DNA of 6,474 nt from an uncultured Mollicutes bacterium (GTDB lineage Bacteria; Bacillota_I; Bacilli_A; RFN20; CAG-826): positions 1 through 6,474 of the forward strand of contig URQK01000086.1 in the NCBI GenBank assembly GCA_900549975.1, written 5' to 3'. The notes below the pieces were generated by a model, which was not told where the DNA came from, did no database searches, and was given only the letters and a program-made list of their open reading frames with translations. This document shows positions 1 through 5,779 of this stretch, one piece after another. A program made the position numbers and the translations under genes. Within the stretch, counting starts at the first letter, position 1. Each line of letters begins with the position of its first letter.

Positions 1-2
1 AA

Positions 3-611
3 GAGTTAAATGACATATTTAAAAAACTAGATATTAATAAGTCTTTCGATATTAATAATATTATTAGTCTAAAAGATATTCTAGAAAGTGATTTAGAAGC
101 TGTTTATTTAGGAGATCCGGCATATAAAAGTAAAAAAGAAGTAATACTATGTTATCCAGGATTTAATGCGGTATTATATTATCGTTTTGCACATTTATTA
201 ATAGACAATGACATTCCTCTTCTTCCTAGATTAATTAGCGAAACTGCACATTCTATAACTGGTATTGATATTAATCCATGTGCAATTATTGGAAAAGGAT
301 TTTTTATTGATCATGGTACTGGTCTAGTGATTGGAGAAACTACTTTAATAGGAGAAAATGTTCGTATTTATCAAGGTGTCACATTAGGGGCTTCTTCTTT
401 AGATAAACCTTTAGATTTAGTTAACAAAAAAAGACATCCTACCATAAAAGATAATGTCATAATATACGCAAATGCGACGATATTAGGGGGAAATACAGTT
501 ATAGGTAACAATGTCGTTATAGGAGCTAATACGCTAATTACTCATTCAATAAATGATAATAAATTAGTTTATTTAAATAAACAAAAGTATAAAATCAAAG
601 ATAAATCTTAA
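3..611 (+). CDS. Serine O-acetyltransferase, EpsC/CysE type (3' part, 5' end outside window)
   Basis: Transfers acetyl from acetyl-CoA to L-serine, giving O-acetylserine, the cytosolic precursor of cysteine. The frame is open from the first bases of the window and ends at TAA 609-611, giving 202 visible residues. EpsC-type homologues are about 300 long, so roughly the first 100 are missing. Visible in order: the end of the helical N-terminal domain with a DPAYKS segment (family DPAA), a YRFAHLL helix, then the left-handed beta-helix of hexapeptide repeats. TGIDINP holds the catalytic-dyad Asp (codon 267-269) and FFIDHGTG the catalytic His (312-314). IYQGVTLGA and the KRHPTI segment (acetyl-CoA side) follow. 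The usual His of DIHP is Asn here (codon 273-275). The short Lys-rich tail suggests a natural C-terminus. The GTG at 327 lies inside the conserved TGLVIGET core and is not a start. Family call is strong; the paralogue name (cysE or epsC) is not decidable. Confidence 0.93.
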   Translation, partial: ELNDIFKKLDINKSFDINNIISLKDILESDLEAVYLGDPAYKSKKEVILCYPGFNAVLYYRFAHLLIDNDIPLLPRLISETAHSITGIDINPCAIIGKGFFIDHGTGLVIGETTLIGENVRIYQGVTLGASSLDKPLDLVNKKRHPTIKDNVIIYANATILGGNTVIGNNVVIGANTLITHSINDNKLVYLNKQKYKIKDKS

Positions 612-1208
612 TTATTTAAGCTCAACATATTCCACGTCTTTATCAACCGCTAAATTAATTAAAACTTCTTTAACTTCTTTTGGTGCGCTTTCTTTTACGA
701 ATATCTTTCTTATAATCGGAGCAAAGAAAGCATCGTTAATTAAAGCATTTTCATCTAAAATAATTACGGATTCATTATTTTCACCAATCATCATTGTTTT
801 AAGTATTTCTTTAACACTTTTAGAAGAATAATCAATATGAAGTTCTTCTTCATTTAAGCAAGGATAATAATTTGCCACAACCGCGCGATATCCTTTTTCG
901 TCAATACGTGTAAAGTCATATTCAATATAAAACATTGCTTCTTCCTCATTAATAATGCTAGTTAAGAATTTGATGTAGCGGAAATTTCTTGCTAATTCAT
1001 TTTTACTCTTTTTAAAAAGAATAACATTATCAAATAATGATTCTAAAAATTTAAAATGTTTTTTACCTTGTTCATCTATTGTAATATCTAAATTACCTGG
1101 CAAATATAATGGACGACAAATCCAATCTTTCTTTTCTAATATCGCTTGATAGACTATTTTGTCATCATCAGAAAATAATCTATTAAAATTATCTAAATAC
1201 TTATTCAT
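612..1208 (-). CDS. Hypothetical protein, 198 aa, soluble, function unknown
   Basis: I do not recognise a family. The 198 residues have no signal peptide, no hydrophobic segment long enough to cross a membrane and no nucleotide-binding or catalytic motif I can name, so it is probably cytosolic. It is rich in Glu, Asp and Lys. The segment FYIEYDFTRIDEKGYRAVVANYY (split as FYIEYDF, then YRAVVANYY) looks like paired beta strands, and the C-terminal third (KSVKEILKTMM to the end) alternates helix-like and strand-like stretches. The start is ATG at 1208-1206, with AAGGAGAG eight bases upstream (1224-1217). An extended -10 lies just above, so it is probably transcribed alone. Its stop directly abuts the stop of the convergent acetyltransferase gene. 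Base composition matches the neighbours, and the good ribosome site and long open frame make it a real gene. Confidence 0.85.
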   Translation of the reverse strand: MNKYLDNFNRLFSDDDKIVYQAILEKKDWICRPLYLPGNLDITIDEQGKKHFKFLESLFDNVILFKKSKNELARNFRYIKFLTSIINEEEAMFYIEYDFTRIDEKGYRAVVANYYPCLNEEELHIDYSSKSVKEILKTMMIGENNESVIILDENALINDAFFAPIIRKIFVKESAPKEVKEVLINLAVDKDVEYVELK

Positions 1209-1235
1209 AACTAATGCTCTCCTTAAGCCATAAGC

Positions 1236-1244
1236 ATTATAGCA
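1236..1244 (-). promoter_or_regulatory. Extended -10 promoter of the 198-aa gene
   Basis: Read on the minus strand this is TGCTATAAT, a perfect TATAAT preceded by the TGN extension. A start point about seven bases downstream (near 1229) would leave a leader of about 20 bases containing the AAGGAGAG ribosome site. No good -35 box is visible 16-18 bases upstream, as is common for extended -10 promoters. Predicted by eye only. Confidence 0.6.
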
Positions 1245-1248
1245 TATT

Positions 1249-1277
1249 TTCTTACATTATTGCCCATTAATTATAAT
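1249..1277 (+). promoter_or_regulatory. Probable promoter of the ABC importer operon
   Basis: A perfect TATAAT lies at 1272-1277. The -35 is poor: TTCTTA at 1249-1254 with a 17-base spacer, or CTTACA at 1251-1256 with a 15-base spacer. The predicted start near 1284 leaves a leader of about 50 bases that contains the dyad at 1291-1313. This promoter runs back to back with the minus-strand extended -10 at 1236-1244, so the two could interfere. A weak -35 would fit dependence on an activator, but that is inference. Confidence 0.45.
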
Positions 1278-1290
1278 TTAACTCACGCTT

Positions 1291-1313
1291 ATTAATTTAT
1301 TAAATAAACTAAT
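1291..1313. repeat. 23-bp near-perfect dyad upstream of the ABC operon (possible operator)
   Basis: The arms are ATTAaTTTATT and AATAAAcTAAT around a central A. Ten of eleven positions pair, the only break being A1295 against C1309. It lies between the predicted start point (about 1284) and the ribosome site AAGGAG (1320-1325). That place suits a repressor site; an RNA hairpin made only of A-U pairs would be weak. In such AT-rich DNA a chance dyad cannot be excluded. Confidence 0.4.
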
Positions 1314-1332
1314 ATTAGCAAGGAGATGTTTT

Positions 1333-2082
1333 ATGAAAGAGTTATTAAAATTTGATAACGTTAGTAAGTCTTTTTTTACTAAGGATGGCAAAACCGATGT
1401 TTTATCATCAATAAGTTTTTCCTTGTATGAAAATCAAATTATCGCCGTTATTGGACCATCAGGATGTGGTAAATCCACCATTTTAAATATCGCTTCTAAA
1501 TTAGAAGATATTACTAGTGGAGATTTAGCTATTAACGCTAAACTTGGTTATATGTTCCAGCGTGATAATTTGTTTATGTGGCGTAATGTATTCGATAATA
1601 TTAAACTTGGTTTAGAAATAAATAAAAATCTAACTAAAGAAAATATTGAATATGTTGAAAATTTACTAAAAAAATATGGCCTTGAGGAATTTAAAAAATA
1701 TTATCCTAATGAGTTATCAGGTGGTATGCGTCAACGCGTAGCCTTAATTAGAACGCTTGCCATTAAGCCTGACGTTTTATTACTTGATGAACCATTTTCT
1801 GCTTTAGACTACCAAACAAGATTATATGTTCTTGATGATGTATATCGTATTATTAAAGATGAAAAGAAATCTGCTTTAATTGTCACTCATGATATATCAG
1901 AGGCTATAAGCGTTGCCGATGTAGTTATTATTTTATCACATCGTCCATGTATTATTAAAAAGATTATTCCAGTAAATATTACGATTAAAGACAAAACTCC
2001 TACCAAAACAAGAAAGCACAAAGACTTCCAAAAATACTTTGATTTAATTTATAAGGAGTTAAATGATTATGAAAAAGATTAA
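1333..2082 (+). CDS. ABC transporter ATPase, NitT/TauT (SsuB/TauB/ThiZ-like) family
   Basis: ATP-hydrolysing subunit of the importer, 249 residues, the usual length; it should sit as a dimer on the inner face of the membrane beneath the permease. All ABC elements are present: Walker A GPSGCGKST (41-49), Q-loop Gln76 in MFQRDNLFMW, signature LSGGMRQR (128-135), Walker B DVLLLDEP (147-154) with catalytic Glu153, D-loop SALD (156-159) and switch His186 in VTHD. FMWRNVFDNI after the Q-loop matches the PWrtv-type segment typical of nitrate, sulfonate and taurine importers. The C-terminus ends in the family-style FxxxxxLIYKEL helix. The start is ATG 1333, seven bases after AAGGAG (1320-1325). The stop TAA 2080-2082 lies inside the next gene, so the two are translationally coupled. 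The substrate cannot be read from this subunit. Confidence 0.95.
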   Translation: MKELLKFDNVSKSFFTKDGKTDVLSSISFSLYENQIIAVIGPSGCGKSTILNIASKLEDITSGDLAINAKLGYMFQRDNLFMWRNVFDNIKLGLEINKNLTKENIEYVENLLKKYGLEEFKKYYPNELSGGMRQRVALIRTLAIKPDVLLLDEPFSALDYQTRLYVLDDVYRIIKDEKKSALIVTHDISEAISVADVVIILSHRPCIIKKIIPVNITIKDKTPTKTRKHKDFQKYFDLIYKELNDYEKD

Positions 2083-2884
2083 TTCTAGTGCACAATTTGT
2101 GGCCTATGAGCGTAAACATAGAATGTTAATACTTTTCTCACAAATTGCTTTAGCTCTTATTTTAATCGGTTTATGGGAAGTATTAGCAAGATTAGGAGTT
2201 ATTAATGTGTTCTTAGTTTCTAAGCCTAGCGACATATTTATCTTGTTTATAAAATATGTTAAAAGCGGTGAACTATTCGGACATATTAAGATTAGTGTAT
2301 TTGAAACCTTGCTCGGATTAGTATTTGGTACACTTTTAGGATTAATCATTGGTATTTTACTTTGGTGGAATGAGCTAATAGCCAAAATATTAGATCCATT
2401 TTTAGTCGTATTAAATGCCTTACCAAAAACCGCTCTCGCGCCAATATTAATTATATGGGCGGGAACTGGTATTAAAGGTATCGTTTTAGTGGCCATATCA
2501 TTATCAATTGTTGTAACTATTTTATCATCATATAACTATTTTATAAGTGTTGATAAAGAACAAATCAAGATGATGAGAACTATGAATGCTAGCAAGTTTC
2601 AAATACTCACCAAATTAGTAATTCCCGCAAATATAGCTAATATTATCAATATTATCAAGATTAATATTGGTATGTCTTGGGTTGGTGTTATTGTTGGTGA
2701 ATTTCTTGTCTCTAGAGAAGGTATTGGCTATTTAGTTGTTTATGGTGGCCAAGTATTTAAACTCGATCTAGTAATGATGGGCGTATTTATATTAGGCATA
2801 ATTGCTTTATTAATGTATTTAGTACTTAATTCAATAGAAAAATATTATCGTAATAAAAGATATGCCAAAAAGAAGAAAAACTAA
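2069..2884 (+). CDS. ABC transporter permease, NitT/TauT (SsuC/TauC/ThiX-like) family
   Basis: Integral membrane subunit forming the translocation path, 271 residues. About six hydrophobic segments are visible, near 20-42, 77-99, 105-130, 136-158, 190-215 and 233-258. LNALPKTALAPILIIWAGTG (116-134) matches the conserved LPxxAxxPxxIxWxG segment of the family. The EAA coupling loop (about 165-187, RTMNASKFQILTKLVIPA) contacts the ATPase Q-loop region; its usual Gly is Asn173 (MNAS instead of LGAS). SWVGVIVGEFL and YLVVYGGQVFKLDLVM near the C-terminus are strongly family-like. AAGGAG at 2053-2058 serves two ATGs. The one at 2063 is only four bases away; the one at 2069 is ten away and is preferred, though 2063 remains possible (two extra residues). 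The gene overlaps the ATPase gene by 14 bases, and its Lys-rich 3' end forms half of a hairpin. Confidence 0.93.
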   Translation: MKKINSSAQFVAYERKHRMLILFSQIALALILIGLWEVLARLGVINVFLVSKPSDIFILFIKYVKSGELFGHIKISVFETLLGLVFGTLLGLIIGILLWWNELIAKILDPFLVVLNALPKTALAPILIIWAGTGIKGIVLVAISLSIVVTILSSYNYFISVDKEQIKMMRTMNASKFQILTKLVIPANIANIINIIKINIGMSWVGVIVGEFLVSREGIGYLVVYGGQVFKLDLVMMGVFILGIIALLMYLVLNSIEKYYRNKRYAKKKKN

Positions 2885-2904
2885 CCCATTTTCTTCTTTT
2901 TTTC
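2867..2904 (+). terminator. A/U-rich terminator-like hairpin across the permease stop codon
   Basis: AAAAAGAAGAAAA (2867-2879) pairs exactly with TTTTCTTCTTTTT (2889-2901), a 13-bp stem with a nine-base loop that contains the stop codon, followed by a T-rich run. Only two pairs are G-C, so it is likely a weak terminator or attenuator. The left arm encodes the Lys-rich C-terminus, so ribosomes finishing the permease would disrupt it. The pairing is seen directly; the function is inferred. Confidence 0.45.
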
Positions 2905-2905
2905 T

Positions 2906-2939
2906 TTTATTAGTGGCATTTTTAAAAATCACTAATAAA
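2906..2939. repeat. Inverted repeat between permease and lipoprotein genes
   Basis: TTTATTAGTG (2906-2915) is the exact reverse complement of CACTAATAAA (2930-2939). Between them ATTTTT (2918-2923) and AAAAAT (2924-2929) also pair, leaving only GC at 2916-2917 as a bulge. As RNA this could fold as one long hairpin directly before the lipoprotein ribosome site. As DNA it could be a regulator site. No T-run follows, so it is not a standard terminator. It may stabilise the downstream message. Confidence 0.5.
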
Positions 2940-2958
2940 CTAAATTATGGAGATTATT

Positions 2959-3960
2959 ATGAAAAAAATTAAAACATTCTTATTAACTTTATTTATGGTA
3001 CTTCCATTATTCTTTATAAGTGGATGTAACGATAATGGCTTAACAAATATTACGATTGCAGAAGTTACTCATTCTTTATTTTATGCCCCACAATATGTGG
3101 CAATAAATAAAGGATACTTCAAAGATGAAGGATTAAATATTAAAGTCATTACTACACCTGGTGCTGATAAGACTATGGCGGCTTTATTATCCAAAGAAGC
3201 CCAAATTGCCCTTATGGGTCCAGAAGCCACCGTTTATGTTTATAATGGAGGCGAAAAAAATTACGCAATTAACTTTGCGCAATTGACTCAAAAAGATGGA
3301 TCATTCTTATTAGGAAGAGAAAAAATCACTAACTTCTCTTATGATATGTTAAAAGGTAAAACTCTTATTGGTGGAAGAAAAGGCGGAATGCCAGAAATGA
3401 CACTTGAATATGTCTTAAAAAATAAAGGTCTAACCATTACAAGAAACGGAGAAGACGTTACCGCGGATGTTAATATTCGCACCGATGTTAACTTCGATGT
3501 CATGGCGGGTGTATTTACCGCTGGACAATCCGATTATGTAACATTATTTGAGCCTTCTGCATCTCAAGTAGAACGAAACGGCATTGGTCATATCGTTGCT
3601 TCAATTGGTGAAGAAAGTGGCGTTGTACCTTATACTTGCTATTCTTCACTTAAAAACTACTTTACTAATAACAAAGAAACTTTAGAAAAATTTACTCGCG
3701 CAATAAAAAAAGGATTAGAGTTTGTCTATAATGCCTCAAGCGAAGAATTAATTGAAGCTTTAAGTCCTTCATTTATTTCTAGCGATGAAGTAGAAATTAA
3801 AAGCGTTATGAATAACTATTTAAAGATTAAAGCATGGCCTGATTCCTTAGAATTAAATAAGGATAACTATAATCGCTTAATTGATATTGTCACACTTGCT
3901 GGAGAATTAGATACACCTGCGCCATTTGAAAAGATTGTTGATAACTCACTTGTATCTTAA
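2959..3960 (+). CDS. ABC transporter substrate-binding lipoprotein (NMT1/SsuA/TauA-like)
   Basis: Extracellular, membrane-anchored receptor that hands its ligand to the permease; 333 residues from the chosen start. MKKIKTFLLTLFMVLPLFF is a signal peptide, and ISGC (20-23) is a lipobox, so Cys23 should be lipidated after signal peptidase II cleavage. The mature part opens with VTHSLFYAPQYVAINKGYF, the hallmark of COG0715-type receptors, followed by ALMGPEATVYVY, LIGGRKGGMPEMTLEY, DYVTLFEPSA and VPYTCYSS, all typical of a conserved Firmicutes subgroup whose ligand I cannot name. The ATG at 2947 is in frame but forms part of the ribosome site (ATGGAG 2947-2952), so ATG 2959, six bases beyond, is preferred. 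It follows the permease gene by 74 bases containing two hairpins. Nitrate/sulfonate/taurine labels or HMP-precursor uptake (ThiY-like) are both possible; no riboswitch or enzyme gene settles it. Confidence 0.92.
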   Translation: MKKIKTFLLTLFMVLPLFFISGCNDNGLTNITIAEVTHSLFYAPQYVAINKGYFKDEGLNIKVITTPGADKTMAALLSKEAQIALMGPEATVYVYNGGEKNYAINFAQLTQKDGSFLLGREKITNFSYDMLKGKTLIGGRKGGMPEMTLEYVLKNKGLTITRNGEDVTADVNIRTDVNFDVMAGVFTAGQSDYVTLFEPSASQVERNGIGHIVASIGEESGVVPYTCYSSLKNYFTNNKETLEKFTRAIKKGLEFVYNASSEELIEALSPSFISSDEVEIKSVMNNYLKIKAWPDSLELNKDNYNRLIDIVTLAGELDTPAPFEKIVDNSLVS

Positions 3961-3984
3961 GCACTACTAAGTAGTGCTTTTCTT
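3959..3984 (+). terminator. Intrinsic terminator of the ABC operon
   Basis: AAGCACTACT (3959-3968) pairs exactly with AGTAGTGCTT (3970-3979) around A3969, followed by TTTTCTT. The stem overlaps the last two bases of the lipoprotein stop codon. The U-tract holds the stop codon of the convergent glycosyltransferase gene. In the reverse direction the stem is followed by a mixed sequence rather than a T-run, so termination of the opposite transcript would be weaker. Confidence 0.85.
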
Positions 3985-5647
3985 ATCGCTTAATTACTAT
4001 TTCACAAGTATTAAAGATTTCTTTTCTTGTAGAAAAGATTTCTACTCCTTTTACTTTATTATGTTTTTCTTTAATTTTTAATTTTTTATCTTGCACTTTT
4101 TCTTTGATTTTAGACTTATTTTCTTTTAAAGAAATATTAGCTAATAAAATTATGAAAGGCGCTCCTAGGCAGCCTACAACAATAAATATAACTGGCAAAA
4201 TACTACCACAAGATAAAAATGCTAAGACGCCAATAATTAAAGCAAAAATGATTGAATCATAAGAGTATTTAAACATCTCTTTAATCGTGAATTTTTTACT
4301 ATCTTTAGGAGTAACAATAAACGTCGCTTTTTTACCAAATAATCCAAGTAAAATAGTTTTTAACATCATTGGAGATAAAGAAGCATAAGTCATAATATTA
4401 ACTATAAAATATGGAAGTAATAAAAAGACATTTTTTGTTCTTTGATAAACGAATAAATCAGGGATTAATGGTGAGCATAAGAATAAAATCATGATAAAGT
4501 ATATAGTCAAAGAATAACGAATAATTGGATATCCTAAAAAACCAAGTGCAATAGTGCAAATAGTTAATAACAAACTTAAAACAGGAACTATTGGTAAACT
4601 ATAATGGGAAAGTTTGATATCCATTTTTTCAAACCATTTCATTTTTGAATGATTAATATCTTTACCATATTTACGCATATATTCAAGATTACCTTGTGTC
4701 CATTTACATTGACGCTTCTTTAATGAAACATAATCAATTGGAAATTCTTCGTAACATTCAATATCCGGTGCATAAATAATATTTAAATTCACATTTTTAA
4801 TTTCTACCGCAAATGAAATATCTTCTGCCACTACTAAAGGGAATCCTTTAGTTTTAACGTAGCATTCTTTTGAAATAGTCATACCATGACCGATTAATGC
4901 GTTCGCGCCATAAAAGTTCTTCACAACTTGCGCGGTTGTACCATTACTTTTTACACACATTCCCATCAAGCCTTGGAAAACATTTTTGCCTTCTAAGGCT
5001 CTATGTTTAGCTTGCACTGCTCCGCAATTTGGATCGTAAGCAAAATATTTTAAAACTTTTTTAATATAATCTTGCGGGATTATTTCATCACTATCTAATA
5101 CCACGAAGTAATCATAGTCATCTCGTCCCATTAAGTAATTATTTAAATTACCAGCTTTGTAGCCTTTATGATCTTTACGACGAACTACTTCTACACCAGA
5201 ATGTTGAGATTGATATTTATCAATCATATTAATGTATTCGTTTTTATTACTATCATCTAAAATAACTACTTTAAAATTTGAATAATCTTGACAACTACTT
5301 TTATAAAGCGCATCAGGATTAAAGTCATTACAAGTACAATATAGTAATAGTACTCGTGGTTCATTTTCTTTAGTTAATTCCACATCTTTTATTTTTTGAT
5401 ATTCTTTTTCGAACGCTTTATGCTTGAAAGCATAAGTTAGCGAAAACATAAAGTCTTTTATACTACCTAACCATAAAATACCTAAAACAAGTGTATTAAT
5501 AACTAATAAGCTAATAATGAAAACATATTTAGTGATATTTGTTTCTTCAATGTCATTAATAATATTAAAAAGTGCATATCCTAAAAGTGCTATTGCACAT
5601 AGCCATATAAATATAATAATCAGATAAACTGTTCCTCTTTTTTTCAT
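3983..5647 (-). CDS. Membrane glycosyltransferase, family 2 (processive, cellulose synthase/OpgH-like)
   Basis: Inner-membrane enzyme that should transfer sugars from a nucleotide-sugar into a surface polysaccharide or glycolipid; 554 residues. Two N-terminal membrane helices (about 7-30 and 41-61) precede a cytosolic GT-A domain. That domain has DDS (131-133), the metal-binding DSD (185-187 in VVLDSDE), GANALIGHGM (247-256), the catalytic-base ED (275-276 in VVAEDIS) and RQCKWTQGN (312-320) in the place of the QxxRW motif. A KATFIVTPKD segment (440-449), as in cellulose synthase-like enzymes, lies among four to six C-terminal helices (about 348-505). A Lys/Glu-rich tail follows. The frame is open upstream to 5845, but ATG 5647 is preferred: MKKRG starts the first helix, GGAG (5655-5652) lies four bases upstream and AAAAGGAG (5668-5661) 13 bases upstream. 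No PilZ domain is visible. Product sugar unknown. Confidence 0.88.
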   Translation of the reverse strand: MKKRGTVYLIIIFIWLCAIALLGYALFNIINDIEETNITKYVFIISLLVINTLVLGILWLGSIKDFMFSLTYAFKHKAFEKEYQKIKDVELTKENEPRVLLLYCTCNDFNPDALYKSSCQDYSNFKVVILDDSNKNEYINMIDKYQSQHSGVEVVRRKDHKGYKAGNLNNYLMGRDDYDYFVVLDSDEIIPQDYIKKVLKYFAYDPNCGAVQAKHRALEGKNVFQGLMGMCVKSNGTTAQVVKNFYGANALIGHGMTISKECYVKTKGFPLVVAEDISFAVEIKNVNLNIIYAPDIECYEEFPIDYVSLKKRQCKWTQGNLEYMRKYGKDINHSKMKWFEKMDIKLSHYSLPIVPVLSLLLTICTIALGFLGYPIIRYSLTIYFIMILFLCSPLIPDLFVYQRTKNVFLLLPYFIVNIMTYASLSPMMLKTILLGLFGKKATFIVTPKDSKKFTIKEMFKYSYDSIIFALIIGVLAFLSCGSILPVIFIVVGCLGAPFIILLANISLKENKSKIKEKVQDKKLKIKEKHNKVKGVEIFSTRKEIFNTCEIVIKR

Positions 5648-5651
5648 AATG

Positions 5652-5668
5652 CTCCATTTTCTCCTTTT
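5652..5668 (-). promoter_or_regulatory. Double ribosome-binding site of the glycosyltransferase gene
   Basis: On the minus strand, AAAAGGAG (5668-5661) is followed by GGAG (5655-5652). The strong motif is 13 bases from ATG 5647 and the weak one only four, so neither spacing is ideal. An out-of-frame ATG (5657-5655) lies three bases after the strong motif and opens a frame of only about 34 codons. The site supports 5647 as start because no earlier in-frame ATG has any ribosome site. Confidence 0.5.
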
Positions 5669-5683
5669 GCTAAACACCATAAC

Positions 5684-5710
5684 AATATATAAAACATTAT
5701 GAACTTTGAA
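5684..5710 (-). promoter_or_regulatory. Possible promoter of the glycosyltransferase gene
   Basis: On the minus strand TTCAAA (5710-5705) and TATATT (5689-5684, five of six matches to TATAAT) are separated by 15 bases. The spacer is short. A start near 5677 would give a leader of about 30 bases including the double ribosome site. Weak evidence in AT-rich DNA. Confidence 0.35.
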
Positions 5711-5750
5711 AGTGTCCACGTTTTTTTTAATTCGTCGCTTTTTAATAAAC

Positions 5751-5779
5751 TTTACTTTAGTAAAAGTAAATAGTATAAT
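5751..5779 (+). promoter_or_regulatory. Housekeeping-type promoter of the sigma factor gene with embedded dyad
   Basis: TTTACT (5751-5756) and a perfect TATAAT (5774-5779) are separated by 17 bases. Between them lies a perfect inverted repeat, TTTACTTT (5751-5758) and AAAGTAAA (5763-5770) around AGTA, which covers the -35 box and most of the spacer. The start point would be near 5786, just before the ribosome site AAGGGG (5790-5795). A repressor bound to the dyad would block this promoter; that role is inferred. Confidence 0.6.

Noticed and set aside
1213..1238. AATGCT/AGCATT inverted repeat at the 198-aa gene promoter
   Set aside because: The arms are six bases, one overlaps the -10 box, and the predicted transcript would start between them, so no RNA hairpin forms. 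Chance is a sufficient explanation.
1209..1332. TPP or other riboswitch ahead of the importer operon
   Set aside because: The leader after the predicted start is only about 50 bases, and I see no CUGAGA or other riboswitch core.
2104..2496. 130-codon open frame on the minus strand within the permease gene
   Set aside because: It lies opposite a well-supported permease, has no ribosome site or family resemblance, and reads as the antisense of hydrophobic codons.
1303..2943. Shared AATAAACTAA at 1303-1312 and 2934-2943, before the ATPase and lipoprotein genes
   Set aside because: A ten-base match made almost only of A and T is likely by chance in this composition. A shorter form, AATAAACT, also occurs at 5744-5751.
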